The translations under genes were made by a program, and so were the position numbers. The notes beneath the pieces were generated by a model. The model ran no database searches. It saw only the letters and a list, made by a program, of their open reading frames with translations, and was not told the origin of the DNA. A stretch of DNA of 64,000 bases. Source: Paludibacteraceae bacterium (GTDB lineage: Bacteria > Bacteroidota > Bacteroidia > Bacteroidales > Paludibacteraceae). Location: the NCBI GenBank assembly GCA_017450685.1, contig JAFSTB010000003.1, positions 1 through 64,000 on the forward strand, given 5' to 3'. This document shows, piece by piece, positions 43,739 through 54,208 of this stretch (its first letter is position 1; every line of letters begins with the position of its first letter).

Positions 43739-44208
43739 TGACCTGAATGGGTTATTATCTTTATTGCTTCTGTATATCCCGGTATGCCTTGACCGATGAC
43801 GGAGGCTGTGCAAACATCGGATAAAAGACTTTGTTGTCGGAATGTCTCTCTTTTGGTTATGTCGCTTATATGCACTTCTACAACGGGTATTCCCGTTGTT
43901 ACGGTATCTTCCACTGCGTCACGCAGGCTGACGCTGTTGTGGCATAATCCTCCGGGGTTGAACACCACACCTGCTATCGGTTCTGACTCTGTATCACCGC
44001 AAAGGAAGGCTTCTCTCTCTTCCAAGGCTGATTGAAGGGTGTCGATAAGTACTCCTTCGTGATTACTTTGGCAATAGGAGAAACATACATCGGTAAACTG
44101 CTCTTGCAAAAAGAGCATGAGTTGCTCCGATGTGGTATGCCCATACACAGCGGGATTGCGTTTACCCAGACGGTTGAGGTTAGGACCGTGAAGAACGAGA
44201 ATGCGCAT
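43735..44208 (-). CDS. aroQ: 3-dehydroquinate dehydratase, type II
   Basis: Catalyses the third step of the shikimate pathway, converting 3-dehydroquinate to 3-dehydroshikimate. A 157-residue flavodoxin-like enzyme: HGPNLNRLGKRNPAVYG at about 6-22 with the catalytic tyrosine, NHEGVLID near 54, NPGGLCHNSVSLRDA near 87-101, and VEVHISDI near 114. The start at 44208 gives the family opening (MRILVLHGPN). It lies 14 bases after the rho stop codon and overlaps the TonB receptor start by four bases. Confidence 0.92.
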   Translation of the reverse strand: MRILVLHGPNLNRLGKRNPAVYGHTTSEQLMLFLQEQFTDVCFSYCQSNHEGVLIDTLQSALEEREAFLCGDTESEPIAGVVFNPGGLCHNSVSLRDAVEDTVTTGIPVVEVHISDITKRETFRQQSLLSDVCTASVIGQGIPGYTEAIKIITHSGQ

Positions 44209-44221
44209 AACTCCTATCTGT

Positions 44222-45988
44222 TTATCGTCCGCCGTTGACAGCCAAGAGGAACTCGTCGTTATCATTGGTTTGCTCCATATAACTCTTCAGTTTCTCCATT
44301 GCTTCCGTGCCGTTCATATCAGTTAGTTGTTTGCGTATCATCCACATACGTGTCAGCACTTCGTTGGGCAGCAACAGTTCGTCGCGTCGAGTGCTACTGG
44401 CAGGTATATCCACGGCGGGGAAGATACGACGGTTAGCCAACTTACGGTCTAACTGCAACTCCATATTTCCCGTACCCTTAAACTCCTCGAAGATAAGGTC
44501 ATCCATCTTGCTGCCGGTCTCGGTAAGTGCGGTGGCTATGATGGTGAGGCTACCGCCGTTCTCTATGTTTCGTGCAGCACCGAAGAACCGTTTGGGTTTA
44601 TGCAGTGCTTGTGCTTCCACACCACCCGACAGCACTTTTCCGCTGGCAGGTGCCACCGTGTTATACGCGCGCGCCAAACGGGTGATACTATCCAAGAGGA
44701 TGACCACATCATGTCCGCTCTCCACCAAACGTTTGGCTTTCTCGTGAACGATATTAGCCACTTTCACGTGATTATCAGCCGGTTCGTCGAAGGTGGAAGC
44801 AATCACTTCCGCATTAACCGAACGTGCCATATCGGTCACCTCTTCTGGACGCTCATCTATAAGCAACACTATCATATACACCTCAGGGTGATTGGCTGCT
44901 ATCGCATTGGCTATCTCTTTGAGCAACATGGTCTTACCTGTCTTTGGCTGCGCCACTATCAGTCCGCGCTGACCCTTACCTATAGGTGCGAACAGGTCGA
45001 TGATACGCACTGACAGAGGGTCGGACTTATCACCTTTGCACAGATGGAACTTCTCGTTAGGGAAGAGAGGCGTAAGATTCTCAAATGCCACGCGCTCTTT
45101 TGCCAACTCAGGTGCCAAACCATTGATACGCACCACCTTATCCATTGGAAAATACTTCTCATTGTCGCGGTTGGTACGGATGGTACATTCCACCGTATCA
45201 CCGGGTTTGAGTCCATACTGGCGTATCTGTTGCTGACTGACGTAGATATCGTCGGGCGAGGAGAGGTAGTTGTAGTCGGCCGAACGCAAGAACCCATAGC
45301 CGTCAGGGGCACACTCCAACGTACCCATCACCACCAACTTATCTCCAAAAAGGACATTATTGGGGGTGGCAGGATTGGCAGGTTGTGCAGGTGTATTTTG
45401 AGTGTTAGTTGTGTTCGCTACATTCTGACTCTCATGTTCTTTATCAGTATCTTGCGGTGCAGCGTCAAACAAAGGCAGTTCGGCTGTATCTGTTTTGGCA
45501 GCCTCGTTCTTTTTCTTTTTAGGCTGTTTAGCAGGTTGCGTAGCAGGCTCCGTTTGGGCAGGTTGCTCGGATATGAACTTATCGATCTGCTCCAGTGGTC
45601 GCCTTGCTTCGATGGCGGTTATGGTCTTGTTCTTCTTATGGTTATTGGCTTCGAGCGTGGCTTGCATCGACTCCATCTGCTCTTGCTCCGTACCGACGGT
45701 GGCAACCATACGGTCCACCTTCATATTATCGGTGCTCACCTTCTGTGCGGGTCTCTTCACTCGTTGGCGTTCACGCTTATCGCTCGAAGCGCCATTCTGA
45801 CGTGCAGCCATACGAGCATCCTCGCGAGCCTGAACCTCCTGCGCACGCTTGTCAGCCTGAGCGTCTAAGATATTGTAAATAAGCGGCTGAGGGTTCTTCT
45901 GATGACCCACTTTCAATCCCAATTCTTTGGCTACTGCCTTCAACTGCTCGAGCGTCATTTGCTCTAATTGTGTAATGTCGTATATCAT
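44222..45988 (-). CDS. rho: Transcription termination factor Rho with long N-terminal insert
   Basis: The hexameric RNA helicase that ends transcription. At 588 residues it is about 170 longer than E. coli Rho. Residues 1-45 are the Rho N-terminal helical domain. Residues about 50-230 form a low-complexity insert rich in Gln, Asn, Thr, Ala and Lys ([30 protein letters not shown]). The RNA-binding cold-shock domain follows (about 235-300, DGYGFLRS) and then the ATPase with [17 protein letters not shown] near 340 and [12 protein letters not shown]. Such inserts in Bacteroidota Rho are disordered and reported to drive phase separation in Bacteroides. An overlapping leader ORF is listed next. Confidence 0.95.
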   Translation of the reverse strand: MIYDITQLEQMTLEQLKAVAKELGLKVGHQKNPQPLIYNILDAQADKRAQEVQAREDARMAARQNGASSDKRERQRVKRPAQKVSTDNMKVDRMVATVGTEQEQMESMQATLEANNHKKNKTITAIEARRPLEQIDKFISEQPAQTEPATQPAKQPKKKKNEAAKTDTAELPLFDAAPQDTDKEHESQNVANTTNTQNTPAQPANPATPNNVLFGDKLVVMGTLECAPDGYGFLRSADYNYLSSPDDIYVSQQQIRQYGLKPGDTVECTIRTNRDNEKYFPMDKVVRINGLAPELAKERVAFENLTPLFPNEKFHLCKGDKSDPLSVRIIDLFAPIGKGQRGLIVAQPKTGKTMLLKEIANAIAANHPEVYMIVLLIDERPEEVTDMARSVNAEVIASTFDEPADNHVKVANIVHEKAKRLVESGHDVVILLDSITRLARAYNTVAPASGKVLSGGVEAQALHKPKRFFGAARNIENGGSLTIIATALTETGSKMDDLIFEEFKGTGNMELQLDRKLANRRIFPAVDIPASSTRRDELLLPNEVLTRMWMIRKQLTDMNGTEAMEKLKSYMEQTNDNDEFLLAVNGGR

Positions 45989-46137
45989 AAAAATTTAGTG
46001 TTTGCCTTACTCTGCCTTTTCGCATAACAACCGTGTTCGCACATACGCACAAACACCGCTAAGCAACGAAAAGTTACAAAAAACAATATGAAAATGAAAT
46101 AAAAATAGTAGGTTGAAAGATTGCGGAAACAGAACAT
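45985..46137 (-). CDS. Leader ORF of 50 codons overlapping the rho start
   Basis: The first ATG after the rho promoter opens a 50-codon frame that ends in TGA overlapping rho's ATG by ATGA. The peptide begins [20 protein letters not shown] and ends in a basic, hydrophilic stretch, so it would be a small hydrophobic peptide with one membrane-like segment. It is too short for automated ORF lists. E. coli has a short leader gene (rhoL) upstream of rho, so a control role is conceivable. No homology can be judged by eye. Confidence 0.4.
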   Translation of the reverse strand: MFCFRNLSTYYFYFIFILFFVTFRCLAVFVRMCEHGCYAKRQSKANTKFL

Positions 46138-46154
46138 TTCCTTCTATTCGGCGG

Positions 46155-46186
46155 CAAAGGTACGCCGTTTTTGCGGATTGTGCAAA
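46155..46186 (-). promoter_or_regulatory. Promoter of the rho operon
   Basis: On the minus strand TTTG (46183-46186), 20 bases and TACCTTTG (46155-46162). The start near 46150 gives a rho leader of about 160 bases that contains the 50-codon ORF. Confidence 0.7.
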
Positions 46187-46215
46187 TATTGTGTCACATT
46201 TTTTGTGACTGATTA

Positions 46216-46247
46216 TTTGCCGGATTGGCAAAAACTTTGTACTTTTG
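46216..46247 (+). promoter_or_regulatory. Promoter of the acyltransferase, YggS/TonB, mutS operon
   Basis: TTTG at 46216-46219, 20 bases and TACTTTTG at 46240-46247. The expected start is about 17 bases before the ATG at 46269. It diverges from the rho promoter only 29 bases away. Confidence 0.7.
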
Positions 46248-46268
46248 CGCGGTTTTTTGAACACTATT

Positions 46269-47264
46269 ATGAAGGATATTATACCGCGCGTTGATCGCGA
46301 GTTGCTAAAAAAAGAACTGACAAGAAAGAATTTTCTTCGCCCCACCAATAAAGCCGACAACGAGATTTACGATTTTGTGGCTAAAGATGCTCCCAACCTT
46401 ATGCGTGAGGTGGCACGCCTACGCGAATTGAGTTTTCGCTCCGCCGGCGGTTCCACCGGTGAGGAATTGGATATGGACGAGATGGATACCATGGAACCGC
46501 ACCCCTATCACCAACTCATAGTATGGGATCCTGTCAATGAAGAGATAGTGGGCGGTTATCGCTACTTGTGTTGCGACGAATGTACTTTCGACGAGAAAGG
46601 GCAACCAAGAATAACCTCTGCGCACCTCTATTATTACACCGAGTATTTTATTCGCAATTACCTGCCTGAGACCATCGAGTTAGGACGCGCCTTTGTGCAA
46701 CCTATGTATCAACAGCGCAGTATGGGTGCCAAAGCCCTGTACGCCTTGGATAATATATGGGACGGCATAGGTGCTGTGCTCTACAACCACCGCAAGACCG
46801 TTCATTATCTGATAGGCAAGGTAACTATCTATCCTCAATACGACCCTGTCTGTCGCAACCTTATCTACGCTTATCTGCGCCGCTTCCATAACGATGACAA
46901 AGACCTCTTCCGCCCCTACCACCCTATCGACATCTCCGTCGAGGGACAAGAGTTGGCAGACGACGTGTTCGTGGGAGATAACCCCGCTTTCAACTATCAG
47001 ATGCTACAACGTGCCATAAGAGCAAGAGGCTCCGTCATCCCGCCTATGTTCTCCGCCTATCTCAACGTAACCAGCACGCTGCGCTTCTTCGGCAATACCG
47101 TCAACGACGAACTGGCTGACGTGTATGAAACAGGTATAATGGTGCACGTTGACGATATAAACGAAGACAAACAGTTGCGCTATTTAGGTTCGTATATCGA
47201 CTATCTCAAACGCCTCTTCGCTGAACGACGACAAAACAGAACATCTTTTCTAACCGAAGAATGA
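46269..47264 (+). CDS. GNAT-family N-acyltransferase (OlsB/GlsB-like)
   Basis: A 331-residue GNAT-fold protein of the type once labelled hemolysin, which includes OlsB and the Bacteroides GlsB enzyme that N-acylates ornithine or glycine to start amino-lipid synthesis. Visible segments are LRELSFRSAGGSTGEELDMD near 45-64, HQLIVWDP and ELGRAFVQPMYQQRSMG near 135-152. No partner O-acyltransferase (GlsA/OlsA) lies next to it. It ends in the four-base overlap ATGA with the YggS/TonB frame, so the genes are coupled. Lipid product is inferred from family only. Confidence 0.7.
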   Translation: MKDIIPRVDRELLKKELTRKNFLRPTNKADNEIYDFVAKDAPNLMREVARLRELSFRSAGGSTGEELDMDEMDTMEPHPYHQLIVWDPVNEEIVGGYRYLCCDECTFDEKGQPRITSAHLYYYTEYFIRNYLPETIELGRAFVQPMYQQRSMGAKALYALDNIWDGIGAVLYNHRKTVHYLIGKVTIYPQYDPVCRNLIYAYLRRFHNDDKDLFRPYHPIDISVEGQELADDVFVGDNPAFNYQMLQRAIRARGSVIPPMFSAYLNVTSTLRFFGNTVNDELADVYETGIMVHVDDINEDKQLRYLGSYIDYLKRLFAERRQNRTSFLTEE

Positions 47265-50200
47265 GCGAGATAAAAGAACATATACAAGTACTTCGACATA
47301 ACCTCAAAGAGGGTGTTGACTTGCTGTGCGTGAGTAAGTTTCAGTCGGTGGACGCTATTCGTCAAGCATACGAAGCAGGCGAACGTGACTTCGCCGAAAG
47401 CCGTGTGCAGGAACTAATCGACAAGTACGAACAACTGCCTAAAGACATACGCTGGCATTTTATAGGACATCTGCAAACCAACAAAGTGAAGCAGATCGTT
47501 CCTTTCATACATCTTATTCATAGTGTTGATAGTGAGCGACTGATGGCTGCCATACAAAAAGAGGCGGCACGCATAGGTCGCACAGTGGACGTACTGCTCG
47601 AAGTACACGTGGCAAAGGAAGAGACGAAGTCGGGTTTCGACCCCGACCAACTGCCAACAGACCTCACACCCTACCCCAATATCAACGTTCGCGGCATAAT
47701 GGGAATGGCCACCAACACCGACGACCAAACAGAGATACGACGCTGCTTCCGTCGAATCCACGACATAGGACAACAACTGCCTATCACCTGCCGACCTATC
47801 ATCTCCATGGGTATGTCAGGCGACTACCAAATAGCAATGGAAGAAGGTAGCACCATGGTTCGTATAGGCTCCTACATCTTTGGCGAACGACACTACAACA
47901 CAGCACCTTCGCCATTAGCACTCATACTCCTGCTCCTATGCCTGAATATAAGCGTCGCCTTTGCCCGCACAACACGTATATACGGGTACGTAGTGGACAC
48001 ACACAATGTAGGTATAGAGTTGGTTAATGTCTATTTGAGCGACGGCATAACAGGCACCACCACCAACAAAAACGGCTACTATTCGCTCACCATTCCGCAG
48101 CAAGATACCACCATCGTCACCTTCTCTTTTTTAGGCTACAAGACCCTCCGGCAACAGGTATATACCGACCGTGATGTGCTCAATATCAACGTTGTGTTAG
48201 AAGAGGAGACTACCCTATTGAACGACATCGAAGTGCGCGGTCTGGACCGACAAAAGACGATGATGGAGACAGGCAGAGCCGATGTGGTTAGACTAATGCC
48301 CGATGCCACCGGAGGCAGCATTGAGAGCCTGCTTATCACCTTCTCAGGAGTAAGCCAAAACAATGAATTGAGCACACAATATAATGTTCGCGGCGGCAGT
48401 TTCGACGAAAACAGCGTGTATGTCAACGGCATAGAAGTACATCGCCCTCTGCTCATACGCAGCGGACAACAAGAAGGACTCAGTTTTGTCAATACCAATA
48501 TGGTGGAACAAGTGGAGTTTTCGGCAGGAGGCTATAATGCCGAGTATGGCGACCGTATGTCGTCGGTGCTCGACATACGATACAAACGACCAAAGAAATT
48601 TGAGTCGAGCATATCAGTCAGTCTGTTAGGTGCCAACGCCTATTTCGGATGGGGCGACTCCCTCAGGAGCCAAATGCACGGCATACGCTACAAGACCTCC
48701 AAATATATGCTCGGCGCACTGCCCACCAAAGGCAATTATCAACCTAACTTCGTTGATTATCAGACACAGATGACGTGGCAGTTGAAGCACCCGTCACTCA
48801 AAGAAGGCAAATGGGACTTGGCAGTGTTGGGCAACTTCTCTCTGAACAACTACTCTTTCCGTCCGGACTCCGAGAGCGAAGGCTTCGGCACTTATACACA
48901 GTCCGTTAACAAGACCATCTGGTATGAAGGACGCGAAAAAGACCGCTTCCTCACCGCTTTTGCAGCCTTCACCTCACACGGCGCATACGAACTGATCGAC
49001 AAATCTGATTTAGACATCAGTTTCACCCTCAACGGCTTTTACACTCGCGAACAAGAGACCTACGATATATTAGGTGAATATGTTCTTTCCGAGCAGTCGT
49101 TAGACGGCAGCAGCACCTCCGTCTCTCGTCCCGGCGAAGAGGGTCTGTCAGGCGACATCAACGACAGCGGTATCCTCGGCACGGGCAACAGCCATGAACA
49201 CGCACGCAACCAACTGCAAGCAGGCGTTGTCACACTCTCACACAGAGGCGACTGGACAAAAGGTCGCAACACACTCTCATGGGGTGTCAAAGCACAAGCA
49301 GAACTGATAAGCGACCGCCTCAGCGAATGGGAATGGCGCGACTCGGCAGGCTACAGTATGCCCAACAACAGCCGCTATATGCAACTCTATTACACTCTGA
49401 AAGGCTCAACCGATATGTCCAGCGGCAGGGTGGAAGCCTTCGCACAAGACTCCTACAGATGGCTCACCAAAGGTGGCAATGTGACGCTGACCGGCGGCGT
49501 TAGAATGAGCGCGTGGACCTATACGGGCGAGGTGCTGTTCTCACCACGCGCCAACATAGTGTGGATGCCCGGCTGGAAACGCGACTTCACCTTCCGCTTC
49601 GCCACCGGACTATACTACCAAGCACCCTTCTACAAAGAGTTGCGCGAACAAGAGAGCGACCACGGCGTGACACGCATCACTCTGAATAATAACCTCAAAT
49701 CGCAACGTTCCGTACATACCGTCATCGGGGCAGACTACTACTTCCGCGCATGGGGCAGACCCTTCCGCTTCACAGCCGAACTATACGCCAAATATATCGA
49801 CCGTATGATTAGTTATACCGTCGATAATGTGCGCGTTCGCTATTCGGGTAAGAACGACAGCAGAGGTTATACTCTTGGTGCAGACTTGAAGTTATACGGA
49901 GAATTGGTACCGGGAGTGGACTCTTGGGTCAGTTTCTCTCTTATGCGCAGCCGTATGCATTTTAACAACGACTCACTCGGCCTTGGCTGGATACCGTCAC
50001 CACAAGAACAACGATGGGCTCTCACATTCTTCTTCCAAGACTATATACCCAAACTGCCACAATATCACTTGCACCTGAAGTTCCTCTTCAGCGAAGGTCT
50101 GCCATTCGGCTATCCGCGCAGCCAACAATTGCGATACTTAGGCAGACTGTCAGCCTACAAACGCATCGACATAGGTCTGAGCCGTACCTTCTCCGCACAA

Positions 50201-50398
50201 ACGGATAAGTTTATGCGTAAAGAGTCGGCGCGACACGTCGCCGCTTGGAGCATCTACTTCGAGATCTTCAACGTCGTGGGTTGGAAGAACGTGAATAGTT
50301 ATTACTGGCTCACGGCAGCCAACGGCAGCCAATGGGCAAGCCCTAACTACCTCACCGGCAGGATGTACAACCTCAGACTATCTATCGACCTCAAATAA
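47261..50398 (+). CDS. Fusion ORF: YggS-type PLP protein joined to a TonB-dependent receptor
   Basis: One uninterrupted frame of 1045 codons with two parts. Residues 1-213 are a complete YggS/PLPBP protein: PLP-lysine K26 in [16 protein letters not shown] near 66-75, GIMGMA near 145, [11 protein letters not shown] near 182-192 and [10 protein letters not shown] near 201-210. Residues about 215-235 form a signal-peptide-like stretch ending VAFA before R236. Then come a CarboxypepD-like domain (about 237-325), a plug and an outer-membrane barrel to the end. No stop codon lies between them. An in-frame ATG at 47855 (residue 199) would give the receptor an ordinary signal peptide. Neighbours: the GNAT gene overlaps the start, and mutS follows after 16 bases. 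Confidence 0.8.
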   Translation: MSEIKEHIQVLRHNLKEGVDLLCVSKFQSVDAIRQAYEAGERDFAESRVQELIDKYEQLPKDIRWHFIGHLQTNKVKQIVPFIHLIHSVDSERLMAAIQKEAARIGRTVDVLLEVHVAKEETKSGFDPDQLPTDLTPYPNINVRGIMGMATNTDDQTEIRRCFRRIHDIGQQLPITCRPIISMGMSGDYQIAMEEGSTMVRIGSYIFGERHYNTAPSPLALILLLLCLNISVAFARTTRIYGYVVDTHNVGIELVNVYLSDGITGTTTNKNGYYSLTIPQQDTTIVTFSFLGYKTLRQQVYTDRDVLNINVVLEEETTLLNDIEVRGLDRQKTMMETGRADVVRLMPDATGGSIESLLITFSGVSQNNELSTQYNVRGGSFDENSVYVNGIEVHRPLLIRSGQQEGLSFVNTNMVEQVEFSAGGYNAEYGDRMSSVLDIRYKRPKKFESSISVSLLGANAYFGWGDSLRSQMHGIRYKTSKYMLGALPTKGNYQPNFVDYQTQMTWQLKHPSLKEGKWDLAVLGNFSLNNYSFRPDSESEGFGTYTQSVNKTIWYEGREKDRFLTAFAAFTSHGAYELIDKSDLDISFTLNGFYTREQETYDILGEYVLSEQSLDGSSTSVSRPGEEGLSGDINDSGILGTGNSHEHARNQLQAGVVTLSHRGDWTKGRNTLSWGVKAQAELISDRLSEWEWRDSAGYSMPNNSRYMQLYYTLKGSTDMSSGRVEAFAQDSYRWLTKGGNVTLTGGVRMSAWTYTGEVLFSPRANIVWMPGWKRDFTFRFATGLYYQAPFYKELREQESDHGVTRITLNNNLKSQRSVHTVIGADYYFRAWGRPFRFTAELYAKYIDRMISYTVDNVRVRYSGKNDSRGYTLGADLKLYGELVPGVDSWVSFSLMRSRMHFNNDSLGLGWIPSPQEQRWALTFFFQDYIPKLPQYHLHLKFLFSEGLPFGYPRSQQLRYLGRLSAYKRIDIGLSRTFSAQTDKFMRKESARHVAAWSIYFEIFNVVGWKNVNSYYWLTAANGSQWASPNYLTGRMYNLRLSIDLK

Positions 50399-50414
50399 CC
50401 TTACTCCATATAAG

Positions 50415-53039
50415 ATGACGACAGCCAAGCCCACTCCGATGATGGAGCAGTTCAATAATATAAAGGCACAATACCCTGATGCCCTTCTGCTCTTCCGTTG
50501 CGGCGACTTCTACGAGACATACGCCGATGATGCCATCAAAGCCTCTAAGATACTCAATATCACTCTCACTCGCCGCAATAACGGCAATAAAAACAAAGAG
50601 ACAGAGATGGCAGGCTTCCCCTTCCATGCCTTGGACACCTACCTGCCTAAACTGGTGAGAGCCGGTATGCGCGTCGCCATCTGCGACCAACTGGAAGACC
50701 CTAAACTGACAAAGAAACTGGTCAAACGCGGCGTAACGGAACTGGTAACACCCTCACTCAGTTACTCCGACACTACTCTTAATGCAACGGAAAACAACTT
50801 CGTTTGTTGTCTGCATTTCCCCGACAACAAACACGGCGGACAACGATTAGGCATAGCCTTTTTAGACTTGAGCACGGGTGAGTTTGATGCCACCGAAGCA
50901 GACGACACCAAAGTGGACAAGTTGCTTGCCTCATACGCACCGAAAGAGGTGCTTTTCTTGCGCGACAAAAAGCAAGAGTTTGAGTCACGCTTCGGAAACA
51001 AGTTCTTCACTTTCTGTCTCGAAGACTGGATGCTGACAGAGACGACTGCTCGAGAACGACTGCAAAAGCAGTTTCAGACCACCAACCTCAAAGGTTTCGG
51101 TATGGACACTATGCCCAACGCCCTTATCGCAGCCGGCGGCATACTCCATTACCTGGATATCACCCAACATCTGCAAACAGGTCATATACGACACCTGAGC
51201 CGCATAGAAGAGGACCGTTATGTATGGCTGGACCGCTTCACTATCCGCAACCTTGAACTCACCGACGGACAACGCGCTGAAAGCAAGACACTGATATCCG
51301 TACTTGACCATACCCTTACGCCTATGGGCGCACGACTACTCAGACGATGGATATCCCTGCCTCTAAAAGACTTGCGCCCTATCCACAACCGACAGCAGAC
51401 AGTGCAATGGTTAGTGCAACACCCCTTAGAGAACCAAACGATACGGCAGGACTTGAGTCAAGTGCAAGATATGGAACGGTTAGTGAGCAAGATCGCCACC
51501 GGACGACTGTCACCTCGCGAGATGCGACAGTTGGCAATAGCCATGCAGGCTATCAAACCCATAAAAGAGACGATGCAGACAGCCTCCGTTCAGTATGTCA
51601 AGACCTTGGCTGAACAACTGACGCTGAGTGAGCAGATGGCACACCGTATCCTTCAAACCATAGTGAACGACCCGCCTGCCACACAAGGGAAGACCGGCAC
51701 TATAGCCAAAGGAGTGGACGACGAACTGGATAAGCTAAGAGAGATGCAGACCAACAGCCGTCAATACCTGCTGCACCTGCAACAGAAAGAGGCTGCCAAC
51801 ACCGGTATTCAAAGCCTGAAGATAGGGTTCAACAACGTGTTCGGCTATTACCTCGAAGTGAGAAACACCTACAAACATCTTGTGCCGCAAGAGTGGATAC
51901 GCAAGCAGACACTGGTCAATGGCGAAAGGTACGTTACACCCGAACTCAAAGAGTATGAGCAACAGATACTGACCGCCGACGAGAAGATACAGATAATAGA
52001 GAGCCGCGTCTATCAAAAGTTGCTCACTGCCTTGTTGGACGAGATGAACAAGTTGCAGCAAGACGCACAATGTCTTGCGCAGATTGACTGTCTGCTCTCA
52101 TTGGCGCAGGCGGCAACGGAGAACAAGTATGTACTTCCCGAGGTCAACGAGTCATTGGTGATAAACATTGAGCAAGGTCGCCACCCCGTCATCGAACAAC
52201 AGATGCCACTTGGCGAAGAGTATGTGCCTAACGACATTATGCTGGACAACAACTCGCAGCAGATTATCATCCTTACCGGTCCGAATATGGCAGGTAAGTC
52301 AGCCCTCTTACGCCAGACGGCATTGATAGTGCTGATGGCACAGATAGGCTCGTTCGTACCTGCCGCTAAGGCTTCGATAGGCTTAGTGGATAAAATCTTC
52401 ACACGCGTTGGTGCCAGCGACAACATCTCGCTGGGTGAGAGCACTTTTATGGTGGAGATGAACGAGGCAGCCAGTATCCTCAATAACCTCAGTGAGCGTT
52501 CGCTTGTTCTCTTTGACGAACTGGGTCGCGGCACCTCCACCTACGACGGCATCAGTATCGCTTGGGCTATAGTGGAGAGTCTGCACGAAGGACGCTATCA
52601 CGCTAAGACGCTGTTTGCCACACACTACCACGAACTGAACGAGTTGGAGCAGTCGCTCAACCGCGTTCGCAACTATAATGTGTCGGTCAAAGAGGTGAAC
52701 GGAAAAGTGATCTTCCTTCGCAAGTTGGCGCGCGGCGGATCGGAACACAGTTTTGGTATTCATGTTGCCCGTTTAGCCGGTATGCCACGCTCCATCGTTG
52801 AACGTGCAGAGACAGTACTCAAACAGTTAGAAGGCGACCACCAACATCTCGCTCAACATAAAAAAGAGGCTCTCACCGCCGCTAATAAGCGTGAGGGACT
52901 ACAACTGAGTTTCTTCCAATTGGACGACCCTGTCTTAGAGCAGATAAGAGATGAAGTGAAGGCGTTAGATATCAATAACCTAACGCCCATTGAAGCACTG
53001 AACAAATTAGCGGAGATAAAGAAGTTGGTCGGCAAATAA
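50415..53039 (+). CDS. mutS: DNA mismatch repair protein MutS
   Basis: Recognises mispaired bases and partners with MutL. At 874 residues it is full length: mismatch-binding domain with [12 protein letters not shown] (about 28-39) carrying the Phe-x-Glu type motif, connector, lever and clamp domains, then the ATPase with Walker [14 protein letters not shown] near 620-632, the [12 protein letters not shown] motif near 697 and ATHYHEL near 735. A short C-terminal helical tail follows. It lies in the plus-strand run behind the fusion ORF and ends in a hairpin shared with rfbB. Confidence 0.95.
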   Translation: MTTAKPTPMMEQFNNIKAQYPDALLLFRCGDFYETYADDAIKASKILNITLTRRNNGNKNKETEMAGFPFHALDTYLPKLVRAGMRVAICDQLEDPKLTKKLVKRGVTELVTPSLSYSDTTLNATENNFVCCLHFPDNKHGGQRLGIAFLDLSTGEFDATEADDTKVDKLLASYAPKEVLFLRDKKQEFESRFGNKFFTFCLEDWMLTETTARERLQKQFQTTNLKGFGMDTMPNALIAAGGILHYLDITQHLQTGHIRHLSRIEEDRYVWLDRFTIRNLELTDGQRAESKTLISVLDHTLTPMGARLLRRWISLPLKDLRPIHNRQQTVQWLVQHPLENQTIRQDLSQVQDMERLVSKIATGRLSPREMRQLAIAMQAIKPIKETMQTASVQYVKTLAEQLTLSEQMAHRILQTIVNDPPATQGKTGTIAKGVDDELDKLREMQTNSRQYLLHLQQKEAANTGIQSLKIGFNNVFGYYLEVRNTYKHLVPQEWIRKQTLVNGERYVTPELKEYEQQILTADEKIQIIESRVYQKLLTALLDEMNKLQQDAQCLAQIDCLLSLAQAATENKYVLPEVNESLVINIEQGRHPVIEQQMPLGEEYVPNDIMLDNNSQQIIILTGPNMAGKSALLRQTALIVLMAQIGSFVPAAKASIGLVDKIFTRVGASDNISLGESTFMVEMNEAASILNNLSERSLVLFDELGRGTSTYDGISIAWAIVESLHEGRYHAKTLFATHYHELNELEQSLNRVRNYNVSVKEVNGKVIFLRKLARGGSEHSFGIHVARLAGMPRSIVERAETVLKQLEGDHQHLAQHKKEALTAANKREGLQLSFFQLDDPVLEQIRDEVKALDINNLTPIEALNKLAEIKKLVGK

Positions 53040-53048
53040 CCGACCAAC
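53024..53048. terminator. Hairpin overlapping the mutS stop codon
   Basis: GTTGGTCGG (53024-53032) pairs perfectly with CCGACCAAC (53040-53048). The mutS stop lies in the loop, and rfbB ends from the other side seven bases later. The T-run is weak, but the position between convergent genes fits a two-way terminator. Confidence 0.45.
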
Positions 53049-53054
53049 GTTCAC

Positions 53055-54185
53055 TTATTTGCCATACATCTGCTCGTAGTATTTCTCATACTCGCCTGAG
53101 GTGATATTATCCAGCCATGCTTGGTTGGACAAGTACCATTGTACCGTCTTTTCTATACCTTCTTCGAACTGCAATGACGGTTCCCATCCCAACTCTCGTT
53201 GCAACTTGCGGCTGTCGATAGCATAACGCAAGTCGTGTCCGGCACGGTCGGTAACGAAAGTGATGAGGTTCATATCTTCCCCTTCCTTGCGCCCCAACAG
53301 ACGGTCGGTGGTCTGAATGAGAACCTTGATAAGGTCGATGTTCTTCCATTCGTTGAAGCCGCCTATATTATAGGTATCGGCAATAGTGCCTTTGTGGAAG
53401 ATAAGGTCGATGGCACGTGCGTGGTCTTCCACATAGAGCCAGTCGCGCACATTCTCACCTTTGCCATAGACGGGCAGCGGTTTGCGGTGACGTATGTTAT
53501 TGATAAAGAGCGGTATCAGTTTCTCAGGGAACTGATATGGACCGTAGTTATTGGAGCAGTTGGTCACAATGGTTGGCATACCGTAGGTGTCGTGGAAGGC
53601 GCGCACGAAATGGTCGGATGCAGCCTTGGAAGCCGAATAAGGACTATGGGGCATATACTTAAGGTCTTCGGTGAAGAACTTCTCTCCGAAAGCGAAGTGG
53701 TGCTGTGAGGAAGAGGCTTTGGTGGTAAAGGGTGAGTCTATGCCTTCGGGATGTGTCAGTTCGAGTGCACCATAGACCTCGTCGGTGGATATGTGATAGA
53801 AGCGTTTGCCCTCATATCTTTCGGGCAGCGACTCCCAATACAGTTTAGCGGCTTGCAAAAGCGATAGTGTACCCATCACGTTGGTTTGAGCAAAAGTGAA
53901 AGGGTCTTTTATGGAACGGTCCACATGGCTCTCTGCGGCTAAGTGAATAATACCTGTAACATGCTCTGTTTGCATAAGTTGCAGCATAGCCGGAAAATCA
54001 CATATATCGGCTTTAACAAACCGATAGTTAGGCTTATTCTCTATGTCGGTGAGGTTAGCCAAGTTGCCGGCGTAGGTCAGTTTGTCCACGTTAATGATAC
54101 GGTAGTCGGGATATTTATTCACGAACAGGCGTACTACATGACCGCCAATGAAACCGGCACCGCCGGTGATGATGATGGTATTCAT
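53055..54185 (-). CDS. rfbB: dTDP-glucose 4,6-dehydratase
   Basis: Converts dTDP-glucose to dTDP-4-keto-6-deoxyglucose, the committed step toward dTDP-rhamnose and other deoxysugars. A 376-residue SDR enzyme: NAD loop TGGAGFIGGHV at 7-17, HLAAESHVDRSI near 83-94, TDEVYG near 132 with the catalytic Asp-Glu pair, YSASKAASDHF near 170-180 and NNYGPYQFPEKLIP near 200. Other rhamnose genes (rfbA, C, D) are not adjacent. Last gene of the minus-strand run from the adenosine-kinase-like gene, or a separate unit. Confidence 0.95.
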   Translation of the reverse strand: MNTIIITGGAGFIGGHVVRLFVNKYPDYRIINVDKLTYAGNLANLTDIENKPNYRFVKADICDFPAMLQLMQTEHVTGIIHLAAESHVDRSIKDPFTFAQTNVMGTLSLLQAAKLYWESLPERYEGKRFYHISTDEVYGALELTHPEGIDSPFTTKASSSQHHFAFGEKFFTEDLKYMPHSPYSASKAASDHFVRAFHDTYGMPTIVTNCSNNYGPYQFPEKLIPLFINNIRHRKPLPVYGKGENVRDWLYVEDHARAIDLIFHKGTIADTYNIGGFNEWKNIDLIKVLIQTTDRLLGRKEGEDMNLITFVTDRAGHDLRYAIDSRKLQRELGWEPSLQFEEGIEKTVQWYLSNQAWLDNITSGEYEKYYEQMYGK

Positions 54186-54208
54186 AATAAGTAGTGGTTA
54201 GATTGTCT

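Noticed and set aside
45044..45868. Plus-strand frame of 274 codons opposite rho
   Set aside because: It mirrors the low-complexity insert and ATPase of rho on the other strand; no start context or homology is visible.
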